Notes: generated by a model from the sequence alone, not told the origin. Shown: positions 10,351 through 23,038, counted from the stretch's first letter. The stretch: 64,000 nt of DNA from Chrysophaeum taylorii (GCA_029834535.1 JAQMWT010000490.1:24547-88546); one strand, 5' to 3'. Translations and numbers: made by a program.

Positions 10351-12139
10351 GTTAGGGTTTTTTTTCTTCGAATTACTCTCGATTTATTAAGACGACCACC
10401 AGGATCCGAACTCGAGACGTACGCAACGCAACCTCCCCAGATTCTCGCTCAAAGTTCGTCGGTCTCTCCCAGAACACAACACTCTCACGCACTCCAAGAA
10501 GAAAACATTTTATAAACAGCAGCGCTTTTGGCACATACATTAGCAAAAGAACAGAAAGTAGGTCGCGGGTGAAGCGTTTTGAAATAAATCGGCTTCACAA
10601 AACGCAGATTTTGTCGGGCCGTTTCGAACATACATGCTCGAAAGAACAGAATGTATAGTTCCGTTAATGTGGTGTGACACACACACACACGTTTCCCAAT
10701 TAATTATTGTGGACTAGTAATTAATTATTGTGGACTAGTAAAGCCAAGTCGGGTTTTTCCCGGCCTTTTTCACGGGGGGCAAGCCCCCCGAACCCCCCGG
10801 GAATTCGGGAATTGGGGGGCTCTGCCCCCCAAACCCCCCGTCGGGGGACACCCCCGGACCCCCCACCGCCTCGACGGCCGCCGCGTCTCGGGAGCCGACC
10901 AAAAACGCCGTCCCACGCCGTGGAAATTCTGTCTTTTCGGTTCTTGAAGATTTCTGCGTAATTTTTCGTTCTTGGGTTAGGGTGTGTACCATTTTCCTTG
11001 CTTTCCGTTGCGCGAAGCGTTCTGGGGGTTAGTGTTATGCCTGTTTTTTTTTTTTTTCGGCTTTGCGTTTTTTGCGGATGGAATATGAGATGGCGGATGG
11101 CCGCTTTGTTTAATGGAGTATTTCCTTATACACAATAGACGCCGGGGTGGCGGCGGGCGTAGTGAGGAGGAGGGCGTGGCGCATAATCCATAGATAGCGG
11201 ACGCGCCGTCGCGGTCGACGGTCCAGAGGTTCTCGTTCTCGCGGCGAGGACGGCCGCAGCGGGAAGAGCGAGGCGTGGCCGTGGAAGCGGGCTTCGCCGT
11301 AGACGCGAGCGGGGAGGTCTTCGTGTCCGTCGGCGATGGCCAGACCGTGGCAACGGGCGGTCGTCGGGGACGCGCGCGGCCGCTCGTCGGCGCGTTGGCG
11401 CGCGGCGCGCTCGTCGCGGTCGTCGCCGCATTGTTCCTGGGCGTGGGTTGTGGGCCGGGCGTCGCGGTCCCCACGTTCGACGGCGCGCTGGCGCGATTCG
11501 CGGTGGTCCGCGGCATGGGTCGCGAAGCGAGCGTCGCGGTCCCCTCGCGGAAGTCCGCGGGCGCTCGCGTTCGTCGTCGGTCTTTCCGCGTTCGCGTGTT
11601 GCGGCGGCGGGGCGTCTGTCGTAGAAGCCGATGCGGAAGTCATCGGGGCGGCCACTCGGACGACGGGGCGCGAGCAGCGGCGAAGAAGCCGAAATCGCGC
11701 TGGCAGACGCGTCGAGCTCGGTGATCGGCGGCGCGCCGCCGTCCCGTCGGAAGAGCGAGTCGTGGCCGTGGAAGCGGGCTTTGACCGCAGACGCGAGCGC
11801 GGCAAGCCCTTCTCGATTTCGGTGGCTGGTCGCAGCGGCGACGAAGACGCCGGCACGCATCGCGCGCGTACCGAAGAGTTCACGCGCAAAAAAAGGCGAA
11901 ATCGCGTCGCATTTTTGCGCGCGCCAGAACCCCGAAAGAACCCCGAAAGAAAAGAGACAACGCATGCCATGCCGGCGTCGAGGCTCGCGTCCCTGGGTCG
12001 AGCGTGTGGTCCCGTTTGCCGGGCGACGGCTCCATCGGCGTCGCACGCGTCAAGCTTAGTTTGAAGAACCTTACTTTGAAAAAGATCGGCCGAGGGTTTG
12101 TATAGCAAATAGCAAAAAAAAGGAATAAGGGTAAGGGTT
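10351..12139 (+). repeat. Array unit 4 (short T, P, Q, U, G, V)
   Basis: T is short and carries only the second B-box-like motif (10351-10495). P is 10497-10737, where its end (TAATTAATTATTGTGGACTAGTA) is duplicated in tandem. Q is 10738-10925, U 10926-11139 and G 11140-12060. The middle of this G (about 11390-11720) differs strongly from other copies. Confidence 0.65.
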
Positions 12140-13660
12140 GTTTCTTCGAATTAGTCTCGATTTTGTAAGACGACCATCAGGATCCGAACACGAGACGTAC
12201 GTAGCGCAACCTCCCCAGATTCTCGCTCAAACTTCGTCGGTCTCTCCCATACAAGAAGGAACAAGGCACTCACAGATGGCAAGAAGAAACATTTTATAAA
12301 CAGCAATGCTTTATTGGCACATACATTAGCAAAAGAACAGAAAGTAGGTCGCGGGTGAAGCGTTTTGAAATAAATCGGCTTTACAAAACGCAGATTTTCT
12401 CGGCCCATTTCGAACATACATGCTCGAAAGAACAGAATGTATAGTTCCGTTAATGTGCTAGTAAAGCCAAGTCGGGTTTTTTCCGGCCTTTTTCTCGGGG
12501 GGCAAGCCCCCCGAACCCCCCGACAATTGGGGGGCCCTGCCCCCCAAACCCCCCGCCGGGGGACATCCCCGGACCCCCCACCCCCTCGACGGCCGCCGCG
12601 TCTCGGGGGGTCTCGCGCGTTCTCGAGGACGTCCCGTCGGAAGAGCGAGTCGTGGCCGTGGAAGCGGGCTTTGACCGCAGACGCGAGCGCGGCAAGCCCT
12701 TCTCGATTTCGGTAGCCGGTCGCAGCGGCGACGAAGACGCCGGGACGCATCGCGCGCGTACCGAAGAGTTCGCGCGTAAAAAAGGCGAAATCGCGTCGCT
12801 TTTTTGCGCGCGCCAGAACCCCGAAAGAACATCGAAAGAAAAACCCCGGCATGCCATGCCGGCGCCGAGGCTCGCGTAGCGTCCCTGGACGTGGCGCGAC
12901 CACCGTCGACCAAAGCGAAATCGCGGTCGCGGACGCGTCGAGGTCGACGACGCCTCGACGAAGGCCGCGACTTTACGGCGAGCCGTTGTCGCCCGCGGGG
13001 GAGAGTCCGAGGCCGCGGTCGGGACGGCGGTGGCCGCTCGCAGCGGCGACGAAGATGCCGGCACGCATCGTATCGAAGCGCTGGCGGACGCGTCGAGCGC
13101 GCCGCCCGGCGGCGCGCCGCGCCGCGGAGTTTTTTTTCGGGTTGGTCGACTGGACGTCAACCCGCGGCCGAGTCCGAGTCCGCGGTCGCGACGGCGGTGG
13201 CCGCTCGCAGCGGCGACGAAGCCGGCGGTACGCATCGTATCGAAGGTGAAACGATGTTCGATCCACCGAGTCGACTGTCGAGTCTCGTTCGCTCTCGCGC
13301 GTTCTCGAGGACGTCCCGTCACACCGCAGACGCGAGCGCGGCAAGCCCTTCTCGATTTCGGTGGCCGGTCGCAGCGGCGACGAAGACGCCGGCACGCATC
13401 GCGCGCGTACCGAAGAGTTCGCGCGTAAAAAAGGCGAAATCGCGTCGCATTTTTGCGCGCGCCAGAACCCCGAAAGAACATCGAAAGAAACACCCCGGCA
13501 TGCCATGCCGGCGTCGAGGCTCGCGTCCCTGGCTCGAGCGCGTCGTCTCGTTTGCCGGGCGAAGGCTCCATCGCCGTCGCACGCGTCAACCTTACTGCAA
13601 AAAAGATCGGCCGAGGGTTTGCATAGCAAAAAAAGAGGAAGAAGGGTAAGGGTTTTCTTT
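12140..13660 (+). repeat. Array unit 5 (short T, P, Q, G with internal rearrangement, V)
   Basis: P at about 12281-12462 and Q at 12463-12605 run straight into the 3' half of a G module, without U. At about 12870-12890 the G end is joined back to an internal G position and a second, longer G piece follows to 13600. This looks like recombination between G modules. V is 13601-13660. Confidence 0.6.
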
Positions 13661-16046
13661 TAAAAATACTAAGGGTTTTCTTCTTCGATATACTCTCGAT
13701 GTTTGCGACTACCAGCGTCCAATTTACTACGGGATTCGAACTCCAAACCAGAGACCTAGGCGCACCACATACCAGAAAATCGTCGTCACCCACACTCCCC
13801 AGGCTACACTCAGCATACAAACCGACCAACAGGATCCGAACTCGAGACGTACGTACAGGAACCACCCCAGATTCTCGCTCAAACTTCTTCGCTCTCTGTC
13901 ATACTACAAGGCTCTCAGAGATGCCAAGAAGAAAACATTTTATAAATAGCAACGCTTTTGGCGCATACATTTGGCAAAGAACAGAAAGTAGGTCGCGGGT
14001 GAAGCTAACTAACTAACTTCAGACCTCTCCCGAGCATGGGAGCCAGGCCGGACCGACAGGAGCCCGTCCGGAATCACGGGCCTGTAGACGAGGGGCGCCG
14101 AAAGGTGGGTCGGCGGAGAGTGATCATCAAGCTTGTCGCCATGCGACGAGGAGACCGCGATGTGACTGACAACCAACTCGTCGATAACCTTCCGTCTGCG
14201 CCCCCCCGGCCATACCCCGTCCCACTGCGAACGTTCCGGCTGCCAACCGGCCCGCCCGAGAGGCGAATAGGTGCCAACCTACGCCGGGAGGGCGGATGCC
14301 CTCGCAAGGCTCAGGATTTATGAGGCACCGTCCTCCATCGCAACCATGCGGTCGGCGATGAAGCGTTTTGAAATAAATCGGCTCTACAAAACGCAGATTT
14401 TGTCGGCCCGTTTCGAGCATACATGCTCGTTCGAACAGAAAGTATAGTTCCGTTGATGTGCTGTCACGGACAGACTCACGTTTCCCAATTAATTATTGTG
14501 GACTAGTAAGGCCAAGTCGGGTTTTCCCGGCCTTTTTCTCGGGGGGCAAGCCCCCCGAACCCCCGGGAATTGGGGGGGGGTCTGCCCCAAACCCCCGCCG
14601 GGGACACCCCCGGACCCCCCACCGCCTCGACGGCCGCCGCGTCTCGGGAGCCGACCAAAAACGCCGTCGCACGCCCTGGAAATTCTGTCTTTTCGGTTCT
14701 TGAAGATTTCTGCGCAATTTTCGTTCTTGGGTTAGGGTGTGTACCGTTTTCCTTCCTTTCCGTTGCGCGAAGCGTTCTGGGGGTTAGCGTTATGCCTGTT
14801 TATTTTCGGCTTTGCGTTTTTGCGGATGGACTATGAGATGGCGGATGGCCGCTTTCTTTATTGGAGTATTTCCCTATAGACAATATTTTGGTGTAGGCGC
14901 CGGGGTGGCGGCGGGCGTAGTGAGAAGGAGGGCGTGGCGCATAATCCATAGATAGCGGACGCGCCGTCGCGGTCGACGGTCCAGAGGTTCTCGCGGCGAG
15001 GACGGCCGCTGCGGGAAGAGCGAGGCGTGGCCGCGGAAGCGGACTTCGCCGTAGACGCGAGCGGGAGGTCTTCGTCTCCGTCGGCGATGGCCAGAGCGCG
15101 GCCACGGGCGGTCGTCGTGGACGCGCGCGAGCGCGGCCGGTCGTCGGCGCGTCGGCGCGCGGCGCGCTCGTCGCGGTCGTCGCCGCGTTGTTCCTGGTCT
15201 TCGATCCGTAGGCGCTCCAGCAGTAGGTCGCGAGGTTTGCGATGGCCAGAACGCGGCCAGTCCCAGGACGTGGCGCGACCACCGTCGACCAAAGCGAAAT
15301 CGCGGTCGCAGACGCGTCGAGGTCGACGACGCCTCGACGAAGGCCGCGACTTTACGGCGAGCCGTTGTCGCCCGCGGGGAGAGTCCGAGGCCGCGGTCGG
15401 GACGGCGGTGGCCGCTCGCAGCGGCGACGAAGACGCCGGCACGCATCGTATCGAAGCGCTGGCAGACGCGTCGAGCGCGCCGCCGAGTTTTTTTTCGGGT
15501 TGGTCGACTGGACGTCAACCCGCGGGCGAGTCCGAGTCCGCGGTCGCGACGGCGGTGGCCGCTCGCAGCGGCGACGAAGCCGCCGGCACGCATCGTATCG
15601 AAGGTCAAACGGTGTTCGATCCACCGAGTCGACGGTCGAGTCTCGTTCGGTCGCGCGCGTTCTCGAGGACGTCCCGTCGGAAGAGCGAGTCGTGGCCGTG
15701 GAAGCGGGCTTTGACCGCAGACGCGAGCGCGGCAAGCCGTTCTCGATTTCGGTGGCCGGTCGCAGCGGCGACGAAGACGCCGGCACGCATCGCGCGGTAC
15801 CGAAGAGTTCGCGCGGAATAAAGGCGAAATCGCGTCGCATTTTTGCGCGCGCCAGAACCCCGAAAGAACATCGAAAGAAACACCCCGGCATGCCATGCCG
15901 GCGTCGAGGCTCGCGTCCCTGGCTCGAGCGCGTCGTCCCGTTTGCCGGGCGAAGGCTCCATCGCCGTCGCACGCGTCAACCTTACTTCAAAGATCGGCCG
16001 AGGGTTTGCATAGCAAAAAAAGAGGAAGAAGGGTAAGGGTTTTCTT
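13661..16046 (+). repeat. Array unit 6, left copy of a 2387-bp tandem duplication
   Basis: T 13671-13920, P 13921-14507 (split by a SINE), Q 14508-14680, U 14681-14889, G 14890-15990, then V. Several landmarks recur exactly 2387 bp further right, including the SINE and its target duplications. The two copies differ mainly in Q (lengths of C and G runs) and by small indels in G. Confidence 0.8.
14006..14358 (-). mobile_element. SINE-like element, subfamily 1, in module P
   Basis: Flanked by TGAAGC at 14000-14005 and 14359-14364, inside the P phrase GGGTGAAGCGTTTTG that is uninterrupted in other units. On the minus strand it begins CGCCGACCGCATGGTTGCG, shares the GATGGAGGACGGTGCC head with subfamily 2, has a different body, and ends in the common CATGCTCGGGAGAGG and TTAG tail. 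About 353 bp. Confidence 0.75.
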
Positions 16047-18455
16047 TTAAAAATACTAAGGGTTTTCTTCTTCGATATACTCTCGATGTTTGCGACTACC
16101 AGCGTCCAATTTACTACGGGATTCGAACTCCAAACCAGAGACCTAGGCGCACCACATACCAGAAAATCGTCGTCACCCACACTCCCCAGGCTACACTCAG
16201 CATACAAACCGACCAACAGGATCCGAACTCGAGACGTACGTACAGGAACCACCCCAGATTCTCGCTCAAACTTCTTCGCTCTCTGTCATACTACAAGGCT
16301 CTCAGAGATGCCAAGAAGAAAACATTTTATAAATAGCAACGCTTTTGGCGCATACATTTGGCAAAGAACAGAAAGTAGGTCGCGGGTGAAGCTAACTAAC
16401 TAACTTCAGACCTCTCCCGAGCATGGGAGCCAGGCCGGACCGACAGGAGCCCGTCCGGAATCACGGGCCTGTAGACGAGGGGCGCCGAAAGGTGGGTCGG
16501 CGGAGAGTGATCATCAAGCTTGTCGCCATGCGACGAGGAGACCGCGATGTGACTGACAACCAACTCGTCGATAACCTTCCGTCTGCGCCCCCCCGGCCAT
16601 ACCCCGTCCCACTGCGAACGTTCCGGCTGCCAACCGGCCCGCCCGAGAGGCGAATAGGTGCCAACCTACGCCGGGAGGGCGGATGCCCTCGCAAGGCTCA
16701 GGATTCATGAGGCACCGTCCTCCATCGCAACCATGCGGTCGGCGATGAAGCGTTTTGAAATAAATCGGCTTTACAAAACGCAGATTTTGTCGGCCCGTTT
16801 CGAGCATACATGCTCGTTCGAACAGAAAGTATAGTTCCGTTGATGTGCTGTCACGGACAGACTCACGTTTCCCAATTAATTATTGTGGACTAGTAAAGCC
16901 AAGTCGGGTTTTTTCCGGCCTTTTCTCGGGGGGCAAGCCCCCCGAACCCCCCGGGAATTCGGGAATTGGGGGGCTCTGCCCCCCAAACCCCCCGCCGGGG
17001 GACACCCCCGGACCCCCCACCGCCTCGACGGCCGCCGCGTCTCGGGAGCCGACCAAAAACGCCGTCGCACGCCCTGGAAATTCTGTCTTTTCGGTTCTTG
17101 AAGATTTCTGCGCAATTTTTCGTTCTTGGGTTAGGGTGTGTACCGTTTTCCTTCCTTTCCGTTGCGCGAAGCGTTCTGGGGTTAGCGTTATGCCTGTTTA
17201 TTTTCGGCTTTGCGTTTTTTGCGGATGGACTATGAGATGGCGGATGGCCGCTTTCTTTATTGGAGTATTTCCCTATAGACAATATTTTTGGTGTAGGCGC
17301 CGGGGTGGCGGCGGGCGTAGTGAGAAGGAGGGCGTGGCGCATAATCCATAGATAGCGGACGCGCCGTCGCGGTCGACGGTCCAGAGGTTCTCGCGGCGAG
17401 GACGGCCGCTGCGGGAAGAGCGAGGCGTGGCCGCGGAAGCGGACTTCGCCGTAGACGCGAGCGGGAGGTCTTCGTCTCCGTCGGCGATGGCCAGAGCGCG
17501 GCCACGGGCGGTCGTCGTGGACGCGCGCGAGCGCGCGGCCGGTCGTCGGCGCGTCGGCGCGCGGCGCGCTCGTCGCGGTCGTCGCCGCGTTTTTCCTGGT
17601 CTTCGATCCGTAGGCGCTCCAGCAGTAGGTCGCGAGGTTTGCGATGGCCAGAACGCGGCCAGTCCCAGGACGTGGCGCGACCACCGTCGACCAAAGCGAA
17701 ATCGCGGTCGCAGACGCGTCGAGGTCGACGACGCCTCGACGAAGGCCGCGACTTTACGGCGAGCCGTTGTCGCCCGCGGGGGAGAGTCCGAGGCCGCGGT
17801 CGGGACGGCGGTGGCCGCTCGCAGCGGCGACGAAGACGCCGGCACGCATCGTATCGAAGCGCTGGCAGACGCGTCGAGCGCGCCGCCGAGTTTTTTCTCG
17901 GGTTGGTCGACTGGACGTCAACCCGCGGGCGAGTCCGAGTCCGCGGTCGTGACGGTGCTGGCCGCTCGCAGCGGCGACGAAGCCGCCGGCACGCATGGTA
18001 TCGAAGGTCAAACGGTCTTCGATCCACCGAGTCGACGGTCGAGTCTCGTTCGGTCGCGCGCGTTCTCGAGGACGTCCCGTCGGAAGAGCGAGTCGTGGCC
18101 GTGGAAGCGGGCTTTGACCGCAGACGCGAGCGCGGCAAGCCGTTCTCGATTTCCGTGGCCGGTCGCAGCGGCGACGAAGACGCCGGCACGCATCGCGCGG
18201 TACCGAAGAGTTCGCGCGGAATAAAGGCGAAATCGCGTCGCATTTTTGCGCGCGCCAGAACCCCGAAAGAACATCGAAAGAAAAACCCCGGCATGCGATG
18301 CCGGCGTCGAGGCTCGCGTCCCTGGCTCGAGCGCGTCGTCCCGTTTGCCGGGCGAAGGCTCCATCGCCGTCGCGCGCGCCAACCTTACTTCAAAAAAGAT
18401 CGGCCGAGGGTTTGCATAGCAAAAAAAGAGGAAGAAGGGTAAGGATTTTCTTTTT
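16047..18455 (+). repeat. Array unit 7, right copy of the tandem duplication
   Basis: Same order as unit 6: T with B-box-like motifs 16119-16129 and 16219-16229, P with TATA 16328-16336, Q 16894-17080, U 17081-17289, G 17290-18390, then V. Its Q is the long form with GGGAATTCGGGAATTGGGGGG, unlike unit 6. The G copies remain very similar, consistent with recent duplication. Confidence 0.8.
16393..16745 (-). mobile_element. SINE-like element, subfamily 1, duplicated with its unit
   Basis: Virtually identical to 14006-14358 and exactly 2387 bp away, with the same TGAAGC flanks (16387-16392, 16746-16751). The shared position shows one insertion followed by segmental duplication, not two insertions. 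Confidence 0.75.
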
Positions 18456-19575
18456 AGAAACACTAAGGGTTTTCTTCTTCGAAATACTCTCGATTTTTAC
18501 GACTACCAGTGTCCAATTTACTGCGGGATTCGAACTCGAAACCACGGACCTAGGCGCACCACATACCCGAAAATCGTCTTGACCCGCAATCCCCAGGCTA
18601 CTCACAGCATACAAATCGACCACCAGGATCCGAACTCGAGACGTACGTACCACAACCACCCCAGATTCTCGCTCAAACTTCTTCGCTCTCTCCCATACTA
18701 CAAGGCTCTCACAGATGCCAAGAAGAAAACATTTTATAAATAGCAGCGCTTTTGGCGCATACATTAGCGAAAGAACAGAAAGTAGGCCGCGGGTGAAGCG
18801 TTTTGAAATAAATCGGCTTTACAAAACGCAGATTTTCTCGGGCCGTTTCGAACATACATGCTCGAAAGAACAGAAAGTATAGGTCCGGTAATGTTTCCTC
18901 ACACACAGACACACGTTTCCCAATTAATTATTGTGGACTAGTAAAGCCAAGTCGGGTTTTTTCCGGCCTTTTTCTCGGGGGGCAAGCCCCCCGAACCCCC
19001 CGCCGGGGGACATCCCCGGACCCCCCACCGCCTCGACGGCCGCCGCGTCTCGGGAGCCGACCAAAAACGCCGTCGCACGCCGTGGAAATTCAGTCTTTTC
19101 GGTTCTTGAAGATTTCTGCGCAACTTTTCGTCCTTGGGTTAGGGTGTGTACCGTTTTCCTTGCTTTACGTTGCGCGAAGCGTTCTGGGGGTTAGCGTTAT
19201 GCCTGTTTATTTTCGGCTTTGCGTTTTTTACGGATGGACTATGTGATGGCGGATGGCCGCTTTGTTTGGAGTATTTCCTTATAGACAATATTTTTGGTGT
19301 AGGCGCCGGGGTGGCGGCGGGCGTAGTGAGAAGGAGGGCGTAAAAAAGGCGAAATCGCGTCGCATTTTTGCGCGCGCCAGAACCCCGAAAGGACCCCGAA
19401 AGATAAGATGGAGCCCCGATGCCGGCGTCGAGGCTCGCGTCCCTGGCTCGAGCGCGTCGTCCCGTTTGCCGGGCGAAGGCTCCATCGCCGTCGTCAACCT
19501 TCAACCTTCAAAAAGATCGGCCGAGGGTTTGTATAGCAAATAGCAAAAAAGAATGAATAAGGGTAAGGGTTTTTT
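18456..19575 (+). repeat. Array unit 8 (T, P, short Q, U, terminal fragment of G, V)
   Basis: T 18460-18715, P 18716-18942, Q 18943-19085 (lacking the second hairpin) and U 19086-19330. U joins directly to the last ~170 bp of a G module (about 19340-19510), so most of G is deleted. Confidence 0.65.
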
Positions 19576-20490
19576 TCTTCGAATTACTCTCGAAAATATA
19601 ACCACCAGGATCCGAACTCGAGACGCACGTAGCGCAACCTCCCCAGATTCTCGCTCGAAGTTCGTCGGTCTCTCCCACAACACAACACTCTCCTGCACTC
19701 CAAGATGAAAACATTTTATAAACAGCACCGCTTTTGGCGCATACATTGGCTAAAGAACAGAAAGTAGGTCGCGGGTGAAGCGTTTTGAAATAAATCGGCT
19801 TCACAAAACGCAGATTTTCTCGGGCCGTTTCGAACATACATGCTCGAAAGAACAGAATGTAGAGAACCGTTGATCTCGAGTGACTGACGGACTGACGTTT
19901 CCCAATTAATTATTGTGGACTAGTAAGGCCAAGTCGGTTTTTTTCCGGCCTTTTTCGGCCTTTTTCTCGGGGGGCAAGCCCCCCGAACCCCCCGAGAATT
20001 GGGGGGCTCTGCCCCCCAAACCCCCCGCCGGGGGACACCCCCGGACCCCCAGGGTCTCGACGGCCGCCGCGTCTCGGGAGCCGACCAAAAACGCCGTCGC
20101 ACGCCGTGGTTCGGTTCGGCCGTGGCGGGAAGAGCGAGGCGTGGCCGTGGAAGCGGGCTTCGCCGTAGACGCGAGCGGGGAGGTCTTCGTCTCCGTGGGC
20201 GATGGCCAGAGCGCGGCCACGGGCGGTCGTCGCGGACGCGCGCGGGCGCGCGGCCGGTCGTCGGCGCGTGGGCGCGCGGCGCGCTCGTCGCGGTCGTCGC
20301 CGCGTTGTTCCTGGTCTTCGATCCGTAGGCGCTCCAGTAGTAGGTCGCGAGGTTTGCGATGGCCAGAGCCCGGCCAGTCCCAGGACGTGGCGCGACCACC
20401 GTCGACGAAAGCGAAATCGCAGTCGCAGACGCGTCGAGCTCGACGACGCCTCGACGAAGGCCGCGACTTTACGGCGAGCCGTTGTCGCCC
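19576..20490 (+). repeat. Array unit 9 (short T, P, Q, internal fragment of G)
   Basis: P lies at about 19700-19921 and Q at 19922-20110 (with a duplicated TTTTTCGGCC). The sequence then enters the middle of G without U and stops at the CTAGTAAAGCC that opens the next Q at 20491. Both edges look like recombination joints. Confidence 0.6.
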
Positions 20491-21004
20491 TAGTAAAGCC
20501 AAGTCGGTTTTTTTCCGGCCTTTTTCTCGGGGGGCAAGCCCCCCGAACCCCCCGGGAATTCGGGAATTGGGGGCTCTGCCCCCCAAACCCCCCGCCGGGG
20601 GACACCCCCTGACCCCCCACCGCCTCGAGGGCCGTCGCGTCTCGGGAGCCGACCAAAAACGCCGTCGCACGCCGTGGAAATTGAGTCTTTTCGGTTCTTG
20701 AAGATTCTGCGCAATTTTTCGTTCTTGGGTTAGGGTGTGTACTGTTTGCGCGAAGCGTTCTGGGGGTTAGCGTTATGAACCCCCTGAGAATTGGGGGGCT
20801 CTGCCCCCCAAACCCCCCGCCGGGGGACACCCCCGGACCCCCCACCGCCTCGACGGCCGCCGCGTCTCGGGAGCCGACCAAAAACGCCGTCGCACGTCGT
20901 GGTTCGGTTCTTGAAGATTTCTGCGCAATTTTTCGTTCTTGGGTTAGGGTGTGTACCGTTTTCGTTCCTTTCCGTTGCGCGAAGCGTTCTGGGGGTTAGC
21001 GTTA
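20491..21004 (+). repeat. Array unit 10: two Q-U fragments in tandem
   Basis: Q 20491-20680 with a short U, then a truncated Q 20778-20900 with another U ending GGGGGTTAGCGTTAT. The unit then meets the CTACTAATCGACAGATG terminus of family C. Neither fragment carries G. Confidence 0.6.
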
Positions 21005-21688
21005 TCCTAACTACTAATCGACAGATGTTTGTCTGTTTGTCTGTTTGTCTGTTTGCTTGTCTGTCCCCCGATTTAGGGTAAGGATCAGGTAGGCCCGCGA
21101 GCCAGCCATTGATCCTCGAAGCCGTCTACGGCGACCTCGCAGACTATTTCCACGACCCGCGGCGGCTCTTTCAGCGCGCCATTCTCACGCCCCGTCGAAA
21201 CGATGTTGTCGATGCTGACAACGCGCGCATGACCGCGGCATTTTTTTCCCGAAGACGAGGCGTCGGAGTTCTTTCGGCTGACTAGGTTGGGTCGGAAGCC
21301 GACGCCTCGCTCTTAACAGTCGAGTTTTCAACTCCCTGACAACCAACGACATGCTGACTTTGATCGTGAGCTTATAGTCTTCGCAACCTCGACCCGTCGC
21401 ACGGCCACTGCAACGGTACCAGATACATGATCGATCGTGTCGTGTCACCGAGGCTCCTCCAACCTGCATCCCTCAAGCCCCACCGACGCCAAACGATCAA
21501 CAAGAGCCAGAGGCAGACGCCCCGCAAAGTCGGCGTCCTCTTGCCCAAGCCCGTCTTCTGCCACGTCCAGCACTACGTGGCTCTCTGTCGATCGGCAACC
21601 CCGAGGATATGCTCTTCTGAGTCGACGACTCCACCCTACCCCACACGTGCTGCGCAATACCTATAAGCCCCCTCCCGGCGTCTACACG
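21005..21688 (-). repeat. Repeat family C, copy 2 (left arm of a large inverted repeat)
   Basis: Reverse-complement relative of 8578-9413 and 22262-23038, running from CTACTAATCGACAGATG at its left edge to CACGCGCACTGTAG at its right edge. The opposite copy is only about 570 bp away, so the pair forms an imperfect palindrome. Confidence 0.7.
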
Positions 21689-22261
21689 CGCACTGTAGGT
21701 GAGCTTACTGGGCCAGGTGAACTTGCTGGGGTTTGAGATTGGGACTCGGTGAACTAAGTGACCAGGTGAACTTACTGAGACCAGGTGAACTTACGGAGGG
21801 TTTTAGAGTAAACTCAAAGGTTAGCGGCGTGTGCGGATCAAAGCGCCGTGGATTGGCGGAGGCGAGAGCGACGAGCTCAAAGGAGAGTGGGGTAAGTGGG
21901 TGTGAGCACGAGTGGGTTTACGATGGGATAGAGATTGGGACTACAAGTGCAGGCCAGTAAGTTCACCTAGTCCCAATCTCTAACCCCAGTAAGTTCACCT
22001 GGTCCCAGTAAGTTTCATATAAGTTCACCTGGTCAGTAAGTTCACCTAGCTCTAACCAACTCCTTTGAGCTCGTCGCTCTCGCCTCCGCCAATCTAAGCT
22101 GCTTTGATCCGCACGCGCCGCCAACCTTTGAGTTTACTCTAAAAACCCTTTACTCTGAAAACCCCAGTATGTTCACCTGGTCCCAGTTTCACCTGGTCAC
22201 TCAGTCCACCTAGTCCCAATCTCAAACCCCAGTAAGTTCACGTGGTCCCAGTAAGTTCACC
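21689..22261. repeat. Inverted minisatellite spacer between C copies
   Basis: The left part (to about 21800) carries the minisatellite in reverse orientation (GGTGAACTTACTGGG) and the right part (from about 21950) in forward orientation. The centre has GAGATTGGGACTA facing TAGTCCCAATCTC (about 21928-21978). The CTCGTCGCTCTCGCCTCC insert appears in both orientations. Confidence 0.7.
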
Positions 22262-23038
22262 TATAGTGCGCGTGTAGACGCCGGGAGGGGGCTTATCGGT
22301 ATTGCGCAGCACGTGTGGGGTAGGGTGGAGTCGTCGACCCAGATGAGTATATCCTCGGGGATGCCGATCGACAGAGAGCCACGTAGAGCTGGACGTGGCA
22401 GAAGACGGGCTTGGGAAAGAGGACGCCGACCTCGCGGGGCGTCTGGCCCTGGCTCTTGTTGATCGTTTGGCGTAGGCGGGCCTTAAGGGATACAGGTTGG
22501 AGGAGCCTCGGTGACACGACGCGATCGATCATGTATCCGGTGCCGTTGCAGAGGCCGTGCGACGGGTCGAGGTTGCGAAGACTTTAACCTCGCGATCAAA
22601 GTCAGCATGCCGTTGGTTGTCAGGGAGTTGAAAACTCGACTATAAAGAGCGAGGCGTCGTCTTCCGACCCAGCCTAGTCAGCGGAAAAGAACTCCGACGC
22701 CTCGTCTCCGGGAAAAAAAGGCCGCGGTCATGCGCGCGTTGTCAGCATCGACAACATCGTTTCGACGGGGCGTGAGAATGGCGCGCTGAAAGAGCCGCCG
22801 CGGCTCGTGGAAATAGTCTGCGAGGTCGCCGTATACGGCTTGGAGGATCACTGTCTGGCTCTCGCGCCTACCTGATCCTTACTCTCGCGCCTACCTGATC
22901 CTTACCCTAAATCGAGGGACAGACAAACAGTCGACATTTAAAGACAGACAAACAGACTCTTAGCAGTCGACATTTAAAGACAGACAGACAAACAGACAAA
23001 CAAACAGACAGACAAACATCTGTCGATTAGTAGTTAGG
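22262..23038 (+). repeat. Repeat family C, copy 3 (right arm)
   Basis: Forward copy running from the GTGCGCGTGTAGACGCCGGG start to the CATCTGTCGATTAGTAG end. Near its right end there are two tandem CTACCTGATCCTTAC phrases and two copies of GTCGACATTTAAAGACAGAC, with an expanded CAAACAGA tract. Confidence 0.7.

Noticed and set aside
14036-14323. 95-codon frame starting MGARPDRQEPVRNHG, repeated in several places
   Set aside because: It lies wholly within the SINE-like element and varies freely between copies.
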